A DNA stretch of 64,000 bases from contig NZ_AP018207.1 in the NCBI RefSeq assembly GCF_002367995.1, forward strand, positions 6,545,495 to 6,609,494. The letters run 5' to 3'. Both the position numbers and the translations under genes were made by a program. The notes beneath the pieces were generated by a model. That model saw nothing but the letters and a program-made list of their open reading frames with translations. It had not been told where the DNA came from and did no database searches. Positions 45,066 to 53,327 of the stretch are shown here, piece after piece. The DNA is from Calothrix brevissima NIES-22. Its GTDB lineage: Bacteria > Cyanobacteriota > Cyanobacteriia > Cyanobacteriales > Nostocaceae. The stretch's first letter is position 1; each line of letters opens with the position of its first letter.

Positions 45066-45521
45066 ATGACCGACAGAAGGCGCTCTGAAGATTACAAACA
45101 AATTAGTGGCTATATCCCCCTGGAATTAGCCCTAGAATTTAAAAGTATTTGTGCCCGCTTAGGCATTTCTCAAAGCGACGCTTTAGAGGAGATGGCTCAA
45201 GAGTGGATAGCTAAAAAAACAGATGTATATGCGCTCAACGTGCAAAAAGCAGCGCCAAAAACAATTGCTGATGTCGTCAGAATCAACATGGCAAAACTCA
45301 AGCGTTGTGGGGTGAAAAACTTACCCGCCTTAGCTAAAGGCGAAGTATTACCAACACCAGGAGATTTTGCGATTATTACATCCGCTTTAGCTATCCCAGA
45401 AGAGGAAAGAAAAAAAATCTGGGAAGAAACTTTTAAAATTTCCGTATATCAAGATACACAGGGTGTAAAAGTATTTAAAGATTCTCAAGGTGTCAAACAA
45501 GATGAGTGCGAGTATTCTTAA
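45066..45521 (+). CDS. small DNA-binding-like protein (ribbon-helix-helix-like N-terminus), first of an overlapping pair
   Basis: The 151-residue protein begins MTDRRRSEDYKQISGYIPLELALEFKSI (in pieces), followed by CARLGISQSDALEEMAQEW, a strand-helix-helix pattern of RHH regulators. The middle is KRCGVKNLPALAKGEV; the tail has repeats of YQDTQGVKVFKDSQGV. DNA binding is inferred, not shown. The final 20 bp overlap the start of the next gene in another frame, implying translational coupling. Confidence 0.65.
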   Translation: MTDRRRSEDYKQISGYIPLELALEFKSICARLGISQSDALEEMAQEWIAKKTDVYALNVQKAAPKTIADVVRINMAKLKRCGVKNLPALAKGEVLPTPGDFAIITSALAIPEEERKKIWEETFKISVYQDTQGVKVFKDSQGVKQDECEYS

Positions 45522-46182
45522 AATCCTCAACTTACCGGGGTGGAACTATAAAATGTCTTATGAAGGGGTTTCAATTTTAGCCCCAACCAAGCGGGATGCC
45601 ACTTACTTGGCGCAAAGCTACGGAGAAGCACTCAGCGAAACTGCATACAAAATTAATGGTAAAGTGCGGATTAAATGGCGAGGCTGTAAGCAACCGATTG
45701 AATTTTTTGGGTGGATGGCTACCAAAGCAGCGCCTACAACCTCACAGACAGCCGAGCGGATTTTGCAATATCAGGGTGCGGTATTTTGCAGCCAGCTACA
45801 TGTCCCGTCAGAGTTGTTATACCGCATGGTTGCGGCTGCAGAAAACGATCGCCCTGTAAGTATAGTGAGACAAGATACTCGCAAACAAATAATTGTGAAT
45901 CAGCCAATGGTTGAGATGCTAGAAACACCGCCAGAAATTGCGACACACAGAGTCATGACACAGTTTTGGTTACCGCAAGATTTAGCCGAACTAGAACAAA
46001 GATTGCACAACGATAGGGGATTCACTTGGACTTATTCTGCTGGACTCAATGAAAAAGCTTGGGCAATTTTAACCACACAGTTTGAAGCTTTTGAAGTTGA
46101 GGGGATTTGGTACAGACAGGGAATCTGTTTATCAACGCCGCAATTAGTACCGATTCCTTCAGGGGTATTTGAACCAGCTTAA
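45502..46182 (+). CDS. PAS-like domain protein, second of the overlapping pair
   Basis: The ATG at 45502 (MSASILKILNLPGWNYKM) lies within the upstream gene. The 226-residue product has a C-terminal half that resembles a PAS fold: QIIVNQPMVEMLETPPEIA, then FWLPQDLAELEQRL, FTWTYSAGLNEKAWAIL and a closing GIWYRQGICLST. The N-terminal half is basic and unknown. I infer a two-component-like sensory partner for the RHH-like protein. A strong terminator follows 7 bp after the stop, so the pair is a bicistronic unit. Confidence 0.62.
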   Translation: MSASILKILNLPGWNYKMSYEGVSILAPTKRDATYLAQSYGEALSETAYKINGKVRIKWRGCKQPIEFFGWMATKAAPTTSQTAERILQYQGAVFCSQLHVPSELLYRMVAAAENDRPVSIVRQDTRKQIIVNQPMVEMLETPPEIATHRVMTQFWLPQDLAELEQRLHNDRGFTWTYSAGLNEKAWAILTTQFEAFEVEGIWYRQGICLSTPQLVPIPSGVFEPA

Positions 46183-46188
46183 ATTCAT

Positions 46189-46223
46189 ATCCCCTCCTGT
46201 AAAAATGGAGGGGATTATTTTTT
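46189..46223 (+). terminator. Rho-independent terminator of the 45066-46182 operon
   Basis: ATCCCCTCC and GGAGGGGAT pair perfectly (9 bp, 9-nt loop), followed by TATTTTTTAA. Confidence 0.92.
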
Positions 46224-46286
46224 AACTCTGATCACAAAAAAAGGGAACGGGGAACAGGGAACAGGGAACAGGGAAGGATGTAGTTT

Positions 46287-46350
46287 GGGTTGAGGAACGA
46301 AACCCAACACTCAAAGTCCTGTAATTGTTGGGTTTCACTTCGTTCAACCC
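46287..46350. repeat. inverted repeat with GGGTTGA...TCAACCC arms
   Basis: Arms of about 23-25 bp (GGGTTGAGGAACGAAACCC and GGGTTTCACTTCGTTCAACCC) flank a 16-nt centre; one small insertion separates them. It looks like a mobile or dispersed hairpin. Confidence 0.7.
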
Positions 46351-46363
46351 AACCTTGTATCTG

Positions 46364-46462
46364 TAGCCAGATAGATTAGGACATCAACCTAAGATAAAAC
46401 CCTGACAATAAAAGGCTTTTAAGTCTGTCAACTGTCAACTGTCAACTGTCAACAGCTATAAT
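46364..46462. repeat. ~100-bp module, second copy of 19406-19511
   Basis: It differs from the first copy by three substitutions and one fewer CTGTCAA unit (four against five). It lies about 150 bp upstream of the lactate dehydrogenase start. Confidence 0.9.
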
Positions 46463-46610
46463 CAGCAATTCTAAAGTTTTGCTGTAATTCCCCACTTGCT
46501 GACATCGTGGTGAAAGTCTAGCGCTGACAACATTACAACAGCGATCGCGCTTTATAAAATCAAGCTATTATTTAGTTTGTAAATAATGCAGCGTCAAACT
46601 CAACTTTTGC

Positions 46611-47636
46611 ATGAAAGTAGCAGTCTTCAGTACCAAAGCCTACGATCGGCAGTTTTTAGAAGCTGCAAATAATCCCAAACAGCACGATTTAGTCTTCTTT
46701 GAACCCCGACTAAATCGAGATACAGCCATCTTAGCCGCCGGATTTCCTGCGGTTTGTGCATTTGTACATGATCAGGTAGATGCTTCGACTTTAGAGATTC
46801 TCGCTTCACATGGAACTCACCTGATAGCTCTGCGCTGTGCTGGTTTCAACAATGTAGACTTAAAAACCGCCGCAGCTTTAGGTATTACCGTTGTGCGCGT
46901 ACCTGCTTACTCACCCTATGGGGTTGCAGAACACGCAGTAGGCTTAATTTTAAGCCTCAATCGCAAAATTCATCGCGCCTACAACCGGGTACGGGAAGGT
47001 AATTTTTCCCTAGATAAATTACTCGGATTCAACCTCAACGGGCGGACTGTGGGAATTATCGGTACAGGAAAAATCGGCTTAATTCTGGGACAAATCATGA
47101 AAGGGTTTGGCTGTCACCTCCTCGCCTATGATGTGTTTCGCAACCCAGAATTAGAAGCCATCGGTGGTAAGTATGTAGAATTACCAGAATTATTTGCTAA
47201 TTCTGATATCATCTCCCTACATTGTCCCCTGACAGAAGACACTTATCACTTAATCAACGAGCAAGCGATCGCCCACATGAAACCTGGCATCATGATTATT
47301 AACACTAGCCGAGGTGCGCTGATTGATACCGAAGCAGTAATTGCTGGGTTAAAATCTGGGCAAATTGGCTATCTTGGTGTCGATGTATACGAACAAGAAT
47401 CAGAATTATTCTTTGAAGATTTATCTGATGAAATCATCCAAGATGATGTTTTCCAATATCTCACAACATTTCCCAACGTACTAATCACCGGACACCAAGC
47501 CTTCTTTACAGAAGAAGCTTTGCGTAATATTTCTGAGGCAACCATATCTAATATTACTGATATTGAAAAAGGTCGCCCCTGCCAAAATGAAATTCGCGCC
47601 CAACTACCCGCAGAAAATAAGGTACTGGTGAATTGA
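46611..47636 (+). CDS. ldhA: D-lactate dehydrogenase (2-hydroxyacid dehydrogenase family)
   Basis: The 341-residue enzyme starts MKVAVFSTKAYDRQFLEAAN, typical of LdhA-type D-lactate dehydrogenases. The NAD motif GTGKIG is at 151-156; catalytic Arg234 is in NTSRGALID, Glu261 in VDVYEQES and His295 in ITGHQAFFT. HVxxR-type substrate contacts are in LIALRCAGFNNVD. It makes D-lactate from pyruvate in fermentation. A related but different enzyme is at 28246. The repeat module upstream may carry its promoter. Confidence 0.93.
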   Translation: MKVAVFSTKAYDRQFLEAANNPKQHDLVFFEPRLNRDTAILAAGFPAVCAFVHDQVDASTLEILASHGTHLIALRCAGFNNVDLKTAAALGITVVRVPAYSPYGVAEHAVGLILSLNRKIHRAYNRVREGNFSLDKLLGFNLNGRTVGIIGTGKIGLILGQIMKGFGCHLLAYDVFRNPELEAIGGKYVELPELFANSDIISLHCPLTEDTYHLINEQAIAHMKPGIMIINTSRGALIDTEAVIAGLKSGQIGYLGVDVYEQESELFFEDLSDEIIQDDVFQYLTTFPNVLITGHQAFFTEEALRNISEATISNITDIEKGRPCQNEIRAQLPAENKVLVN

Positions 47637-47756
47637 GTCAATAATTCGTAATTCGTAATTAATAATTCATTAATTACGAATTATAAAAGAATGCGCCAGA
47701 TGCTAGGGGTATGGCATTGCCATACCCTCTAGAATATATTGATGTAGCGCAAACAC

Positions 47757-47843
47757 TACAGCAGATTGCCAGTTGTTGATTGTAGGGGCACTGGCACTGC
47801 CATGCCCCGAAGCGCATACCTCATTTACCTGAAATATGCTGTA
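47757..47843. mobile_element. MITE family B copy
   Basis: Bounded by TACAGCA and TGCTGTA. It contains GATTGTAGGGGCACTGGCAC and ACCTCATTTACCTGAAATA. It is 87 bp, close in length to the copy at 17987. Confidence 0.78.
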
Positions 47844-47968
47844 AATTGGGATAAGAATGCGGACAGGACAAGGGTTTAGGGTTGTATATTTGTCTGTCTT
47901 TTTAAATTTGTATCAGGTAAAAATACCACGCTGTAGGGGCAAAGTATTACTTATGCCTCTATTTGCAT

Positions 47969-48061
47969 ACAAATAATATTTGCGACACATCAAAATATTC
48001 TAGAGGGCATGGCAGTGCCAGTGCCCCTACAATCTGACGCATTCTTTTTTCCAATTGGTAT
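47969..48061. mobile_element. MITE family A copy, left end truncated
   Basis: Closely matches the reverse complement of 5068-5170 from AAATAATATTTGCGACACAT to CCAATTGGTAT. The left TACCAATT arm is lost. Confidence 0.78.
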
Positions 48062-48372
48062 TACTTGAAATATTCTGTATTTTACGCACCTGTGACGCAT
48101 CATTTTTGGAAAAAAAATCTCATATTGTAGCCCCTATTTTCTATTTTCTGAATAAATTAGTAATGTCTAAACTAGAGCCTAAATGACAGATTTATTATTA
48201 TTTAATAATTCAATGATACCTATTGATTAAAATCAATGATTATTCAACCTGACGAATAATAAGTCTTACTGATAACTACCTTTATAAATTAACATTTTAC
48301 TAATTGACTAGTTTGCAGTCAATATAATAATAAGAACTTTAACTATAGAAAATATCTTTTTGGTAAAAACAC

Positions 48373-50103
48373 ATGGCATTACTTACAGAAGCTAATCCAA
48401 TTACGAAAGCACCTGGACTATTGACGATTGAGACTGCAAAAATAGGTGCGGAAACTACTGCTATTCGCTGTCTTGATTGGGATAGAGAACGTTTTGATAT
48501 TGAATTTGGATTGCGGAACGGCACAACCTATAACTCTTTTTTAATTCAAAGCGAAAAAATCGCTTTGGTAGATACTTCTCACCGCAAATTTGAGAACTTA
48601 TATCTAGAATTGTTGACTGGATTAATTGACCCAGCGCAGATAGATTATTTAATTGTGAGCCACACAGAACCCGATCATAGTGGTTTGGTGAGAAACATTT
48701 TAGAATTGGCTCCTGATATCACCATAGTTGGTGCTAAGGTTGCAATTCAGTTTTTAGAAAACATGGTTCACCAGCCATTTAAATCAAAATTGGTGAAAAG
48801 TGGCGAACGGTTAGACTTAGGTAATGGGCATGAATTAGAATTTATTTCTGCACCGAATTTACACTGGCCAGATACCATTTTGACCTATGACCATAAAACT
48901 AAAATTCTCTATACCTGTGATGTGTTTGGAATGCATTACTGCGACGATCACACCTATGATGAGAATTTTAATGTCATCGAAGAAGATTTTAAATATTACT
49001 ATGATTGCTTGATGGGGCCTAATGCACGTTCGGTTTTAGCAGCACTCAAGCGAATTGAAAAATTAGAAATTGGTACAGTGGCGACAGGACACGGGCCTTT
49101 ACTACAACACCATATTTCTGAATGGTTGGGTAGATATGGAACTTGGAGCCTAGAACAAGCAAAAACAGAGACATTAGTAGCCATGTTTTATGCTGAAGAT
49201 TATGGCTATAGCGAACAATTAGTGAGAGCGATCGCACATGGTTGTACCAAAACCGGTGTCGCTGTCGAATTAGTCGATATTAATAGCGCTGAACCCCAAG
49301 AAGTGCGGGAATTAGTCGGACAAGCATCTGGTTTAGTCATTAGTATGCCATCCCAAAATTCAGTGACAGCACATGCAGCGATTGGTACTATCTTAGCGGC
49401 GGCGCATCAAAAACAAACCATTGGCTTATTAGAATCAGGCGGTGGCGAAGATGAACCAGTTTATCCCCTACGTAACAAATTCCAAGAATTAGGATTAACC
49501 GAAGGCTTTCCACCGATTTTAATTAAAGAACATCCTGGTCAATCTACAGAACAATTGTGTGAAGAAGCAGGTACAGATTTAGGTCAATGGTTAACCCGCG
49601 ATCGCACTATTAAACAAATCAAATCTATCAATACAGATTTAGAAAAAGCCCTTGGGCGCATTAGCAACGGACTGTATATTATTACAGCCAAAAAAGGCGA
49701 AGTGCAAAGTGCTATGTTTGCTTCTTGGGTAACTCAAGCTAGCCTCAATCCTTTAGGTGTAGCCATTGCTGTTTCTAAAGATAGAGCCATAGAATCTTTG
49801 ATGCATGTAGGCGATCGCTTCGTGTTAAACGTATTAGAAGAGGGCAAATATCAAAGCTTAATGAAACATTTCCTCAAGCGTTTTGCTCCCGGTGCAGATC
49901 GTTTTGCTGGCGTCAAAACTTATCCCGCAACTAATGAATCGCCTATCTTAGCTGAAGCTTTAGCCTATATGGAATGTGAAATTACCAGCCGCATAGATTG
50001 TGGCGATCATTGGATTATTTATAGCACCGTGCAAACAGGAAGAGTCGCCAAAATCGATGGATTAACAGCAGTCCACCACCGCAAAATTGGTAATCATTAT
50101 TAA
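48373..50103 (+). CDS. flv4: flavodiiron protein, Flv4-type (canonical iron site)
   Basis: The 576-residue three-domain flavodiiron protein has a beta-lactamase-like domain with the canonical iron ligands HTEPDH (His97, Glu99, Asp101, His102), NLHWPDT, TCDVFGMHYC and GHGP; a flavodoxin domain (ETLVAMFYAEDYGYSEQLV); and a C-terminal flavin reductase-like domain (ISNGLYIITAKKGE, GDRFVLNVLEEG). It is the class with intact ligands (Flv3/Flv4). The adjoining PsiE-like gene and ligand-poor partner match the flv4-sll0218-flv2 order, so Flv4 is preferred. It photoprotects photosystem II by electron transfer to oxygen or another acceptor. Confidence 0.9.
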   Translation: MALLTEANPITKAPGLLTIETAKIGAETTAIRCLDWDRERFDIEFGLRNGTTYNSFLIQSEKIALVDTSHRKFENLYLELLTGLIDPAQIDYLIVSHTEPDHSGLVRNILELAPDITIVGAKVAIQFLENMVHQPFKSKLVKSGERLDLGNGHELEFISAPNLHWPDTILTYDHKTKILYTCDVFGMHYCDDHTYDENFNVIEEDFKYYYDCLMGPNARSVLAALKRIEKLEIGTVATGHGPLLQHHISEWLGRYGTWSLEQAKTETLVAMFYAEDYGYSEQLVRAIAHGCTKTGVAVELVDINSAEPQEVRELVGQASGLVISMPSQNSVTAHAAIGTILAAAHQKQTIGLLESGGGEDEPVYPLRNKFQELGLTEGFPPILIKEHPGQSTEQLCEEAGTDLGQWLTRDRTIKQIKSINTDLEKALGRISNGLYIITAKKGEVQSAMFASWVTQASLNPLGVAIAVSKDRAIESLMHVGDRFVLNVLEEGKYQSLMKHFLKRFAPGADRFAGVKTYPATNESPILAEALAYMECEITSRIDCGDHWIIYSTVQTGRVAKIDGLTAVHHRKIGNHY

Positions 50104-50124
50104 TTGGGAATGGGGCATTGGGCA

Positions 50125-50172
50125 TTGGGGAGCCACTGCGTTGGACGGGTTTCCCGGCTCCCTCAGTGGCGT
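50125..50172. repeat. 48-bp dispersed repeat, identical to 4305-4352
   Basis: Identical over all 48 bases to the copy upstream of the kinase. It sits just after the flv4 stop, within GGGCATT heptamers. Confidence 0.85.
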
Positions 50173-50251
50173 CATGGGGCATTGGGCAAAAGTCAAAGTT
50201 CAAATAGAATGCTTAATTTTGAATTTTGAATTTTGAATTTTGAATTTATTT

Positions 50252-50299
50252 TGTCTCCCTTGTCCTCCTTGTCCTCCTTGTCCCCCTTATCCCCCTTCT
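50252..50299. repeat. 9-bp tandem array, reverse orientation
   Basis: About five units of TTGTCCTCC/TTGTCCCCC, the complement of the array family at 16816, 29240, 31496, 32341 and 55094. It lies between flv4 and the PsiE-like gene. Confidence 0.85.
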
Positions 50300-50343
50300 G
50301 CCTTCTCATAACTACCGCTTCACACATTAATTGAGAGTGCTCT

Positions 50344-50856
50344 ATGTATCAGCCTGCTGAAAATAACCCAACTCCCATGTACCAAATTAATCGGGGTCGG
50401 ATTGTGCGTAGCTTGGAATTTATCCAAGACATAATTGTGATTTCTTTATGTATTGGGTTATTTAGTTTCATGGTGATTCAGGTGAGAGATATGTTTCTCT
50501 CCTTGCTTCCTCCCCTAGATTTTCATGTTGTCACTGCTGATATTCTCTTTTTACTTATCCTCGTTGAATTATTCCGACTGCTGATTATTTATCTTCAAGA
50601 ACAACGCATATCTATTGGTGTAGCTGTTGAAGTTTCTATTGTTTCCGCCTTGCGAGAAGTAATTGTTAAAGGCGTATTAGAAATAACTTCTAGTCAAGTG
50701 TTAGCAACTTGTGCATTTTTACTAGTTTTAGGAATCCTACTTTTCTTGCGAGTTTGGTTACCCCCCACCTTTGAAGGTATCGATCCAGAACAAGAAGTGT
50801 CCAAACGTTATAAACGTCGCTATCTAGAAGAATTAGCAAAAAACAACGCACGTTAA
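50344..50856 (+). CDS. PsiE-family membrane protein (Sll0218-like)
   Basis: The 170-residue protein has four hydrophobic helices (about 27-48, 58-80, 92-112, 120-140) and a basic C-terminus (SKRYKRRYLEELAKNNAR). Its pattern matches the phosphate-starvation-inducible PsiE family. In Synechocystis a protein of this size is encoded between flv4 and flv2 and stabilises photosystem II, and the same position here supports the equivalence. The spacer from flv4 is 240 bp and repeat-rich. Confidence 0.82.
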   Translation: MYQPAENNPTPMYQINRGRIVRSLEFIQDIIVISLCIGLFSFMVIQVRDMFLSLLPPLDFHVVTADILFLLILVELFRLLIIYLQEQRISIGVAVEVSIVSALREVIVKGVLEITSSQVLATCAFLLVLGILLFLRVWLPPTFEGIDPEQEVSKRYKRRYLEELAKNNAR

Positions 50857-50966
50857 GAAGAAAGGAAGGGAGACAAATAACAAATGACTATTGTAGAGAC
50901 GCGATTAATCGCGTCTCTAACCAATGCCCAGTGCCCCATGCCCCATGCCCATATCAAGAGGTTACT

Positions 50967-52700
50967 ATGAATGCTACTTTAATACCCAACCGCAGTAGAG
51001 ATGTTCAGGTTGCAGAGATTGGTGTAAATACTTTGATATTGCGATCGCGTACTTGGGAACGTCTGAAATTTGAGATTGAATATTCTCGTCAACGCGGTAC
51101 GACAGCAAATTCTTATTTGATTCAAGCTGATAAAAAGGTTTTAATTGATCCTCCTGGTGAGTCTTTTACGGAGATTTTCTTAGAACAAATAGCACAGCAT
51201 ATAGACTTAACTACCTTAGATTACATTGTGCTGGGTCATGTCAACCCCAACCGCAGCACGACTTTAAAGGAGTTGCTGTCTTTAGCGCCCCAAGTAACTT
51301 TAATTTGTTCTCGTCCGGCGGCTAATGCTTTAAAAACCGCTTTTCCGGAATGGGAATCCCATATTCAAGCTGTGCGATCGCAAGATACCCTGGATTTAGG
51401 CCAAGGACATCAACTCTCATTTATTACCGTTCCTACTCCCCGTTGGGCTGATGGGCTATGTACCTACGATTCCGCTACGAAAATTCTCTACACTGATAAG
51501 TTCTTTGGCGCTCATATCTGTGAAGATACTGTATTCGATGAAGATTGGAAAGCTTTAGATGCGGAACGTAAATACTATTTTGAATGTCTTCACGCGCCCC
51601 AAACTAAGCAGGTGGAAGTTGCTTTAGATAAATTAACAGTTTTGGGTGCTAAATGTTACGCTCCCGCACATGGCCCGGTGGTACGTTATAGTTTGAGTCG
51701 TTTTACCTATGATTACCGTCAATGGTGTCAAGGTCAAAAATCTCAAGAGTTAAGCGTCGCTTTACTTTACGCCTCAGCTTATGGAAATACAGCCATTCTC
51801 GCCAATGCGATCGCTCAAGGTTTAATTGAAAATGGCATTAATGTGGAATCGATCAACTGTGAACTCACAGAACCAGCAGAAATTACTCGCATTGTCGAAG
51901 CTTGCGATGGCTTTATTATCGGTTCGCCCACTTTAGGCGGACACGCACCGACGCAAGTTCAAACAGCTTTAGGAATTGTCCTGTCATCGGCGGCGAAAAC
52001 TAAGTTAGCTGGGGTGTTTGGTTCTTACGGTTGGAGTGGTGAGGCGATTGATTTACTGGAAAATAAGCTCAAAGATGCTAATTATCGCTTGGGCTTTGAG
52101 ACAATTAGGGTACGTTTTAGCCCGACTCCTTTTGTTTTACAACAGTGTCAAGATGCAGGTGCTAGCTTTGCCCAAAACCTCAAGAAAACTAAAAAACTAC
52201 GGACTTCTCGCCAGGTAGTCACAGAAGCCAAGGTAGATCGCACAGAACAAGCTGTAGGTAGAATTATTGGTTCTTTATCTGTCGTCACTACTCGCGATCG
52301 CGACAATCATAAAGGTATCTTAACTTCCTGGATATCTCAAGCAACCTTTAACCCACCAGGAATTATGATTGCGATCGCTCAAGAACAAAATGCCGATTTA
52401 ATGTGTCATCCTGGGGATAAATTTGTCCTGAATATCCTCAAAGAAGGTAGAAATGTCCGCCGCTATTTTTCCCGTCAAAGCAGTTTAGGCGAAAATCCCT
52501 TTGCTCATCTTCCCACCCAAACCGCCGAGAACGGCTGTTTGATTCTCACTGAAGCCTTAGCTTATTTAGAATGTACCGTCCAAAATCAACTCGAATGCGG
52601 CGACAGATATTTAATTTATGCTGTAGTTGATAAGGGTGAAGTATTAGAACATGAAGGTGTCACCGCCATCGAACACCGTAAATCTGGCAGTCAGTATTAA
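50967..52700 (+). CDS. flv2: flavodiiron protein, Flv2-type (non-canonical iron site)
   Basis: This is a 577-residue flavodiiron protein with the same three domains. The iron-ligand segment reads GHVNPNRST (His91, Asn93, Asn95, Arg96) in place of HTEPDH, and TDKFFGAH replaces the CDxFGxH segment, so a normal diiron centre is unlikely. This is the FDP-A class (Flv1/Flv2). With the neighbours, Flv2 is the better call. It should form a heterodimer with Flv4. The ATG at 50967 has AAGAGG before it; the 12 upstream codons are heptamer repeat. Confidence 0.9.
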   Translation: MNATLIPNRSRDVQVAEIGVNTLILRSRTWERLKFEIEYSRQRGTTANSYLIQADKKVLIDPPGESFTEIFLEQIAQHIDLTTLDYIVLGHVNPNRSTTLKELLSLAPQVTLICSRPAANALKTAFPEWESHIQAVRSQDTLDLGQGHQLSFITVPTPRWADGLCTYDSATKILYTDKFFGAHICEDTVFDEDWKALDAERKYYFECLHAPQTKQVEVALDKLTVLGAKCYAPAHGPVVRYSLSRFTYDYRQWCQGQKSQELSVALLYASAYGNTAILANAIAQGLIENGINVESINCELTEPAEITRIVEACDGFIIGSPTLGGHAPTQVQTALGIVLSSAAKTKLAGVFGSYGWSGEAIDLLENKLKDANYRLGFETIRVRFSPTPFVLQQCQDAGASFAQNLKKTKKLRTSRQVVTEAKVDRTEQAVGRIIGSLSVVTTRDRDNHKGILTSWISQATFNPPGIMIAIAQEQNADLMCHPGDKFVLNILKEGRNVRRYFSRQSSLGENPFAHLPTQTAENGCLILTEALAYLECTVQNQLECGDRYLIYAVVDKGEVLEHEGVTAIEHRKSGSQY

Positions 52701-53327
52701 TTAATCCATCAGAGGTTAAGTATTACTCCACCCAATTAATTTTGATAGGTTGCTGTTGTTCAGATCCCCGACTTTTTGAAAAAGTCGGGGATCTTTGACT
52801 AATGACAATTTTTCCCGAAAATTTAAGTCTTATTATTGAGATATTTTTTCAATTATTTATAAAATTTACCGAGAAATTATTTATTGTACATCAGTTGTTT
52901 TACTAAAATTTTGTAAGTTTTGCTACAGAAATTTTTGGTTGATTTTTCTGCATCAAAAGAATGAATTTTAGGAATAGAAAAGTAAAACTTTGTGTAGCAA
53001 ATTACAAATTTTTATGCATAATAGATACAACTATCTTGGGCTAAAATTTGGTTTCAGCATGAGTTAGCCAGAGCTAACACTCTTTATAGCTAATTTAGCT
53101 GCAAATAACTATTAATAACCCTTGATTTTAGGTTGCATGAGAGCAAATATGTAAAATCACTGATAACAACAGTTGCTCTGAAACCGAGAACAGCTAAGTT
53201 ATGAGTCTTGACTTTACATCATAACTCAATGTAACGTATCTTACTTTATAGGTGTGCAGAAATTCCCAGATTAATTGCTAAAACCAGCAATTAATTATGG
53301 ATATTTCGTGGAGAGGAAAACGGAAAT
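52701..53327. other. 627-bp region upstream of the first porin
   Basis: A 33-nt hairpin repeat at 52762-52794 follows the flv2 stop and may shape its 3' end. The remaining ~500 bp are AT-rich and should contain the porin promoter and a long leader. No other structure is evident. Confidence 0.5.
52762..52794. repeat. 33-nt hairpin repeat, fourth copy
   Basis: AGATCCCCGACTTTT, loop TGA, AAAAGTCGGGGATCT. It has compensated changes in both arms relative to the other copies (TTCT to TTTT and AGAA to AAAA). Confidence 0.85.

Larger units (their letters stand above)
46224..46610. other. 387-bp spacer of repeats upstream of the lactate dehydrogenase
   Basis: It holds GGGAACA heptamers (46240-46275), a 64-bp inverted repeat (46287-46350), the ~100-bp module (46364-46462), and a HIP1 site near 46545. 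Confidence 0.7.
47637..48372. other. 736-bp repeat-rich region upstream of flv4
   Basis: It holds TAATTCG heptamers (about 47643-47665), a half family A element (about 47690-47740), a family B copy (47757-47843), a family A copy (47969-48061) and then about 300 bp of AT-rich sequence leading to flv4, which should carry its promoter. Confidence 0.65.
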
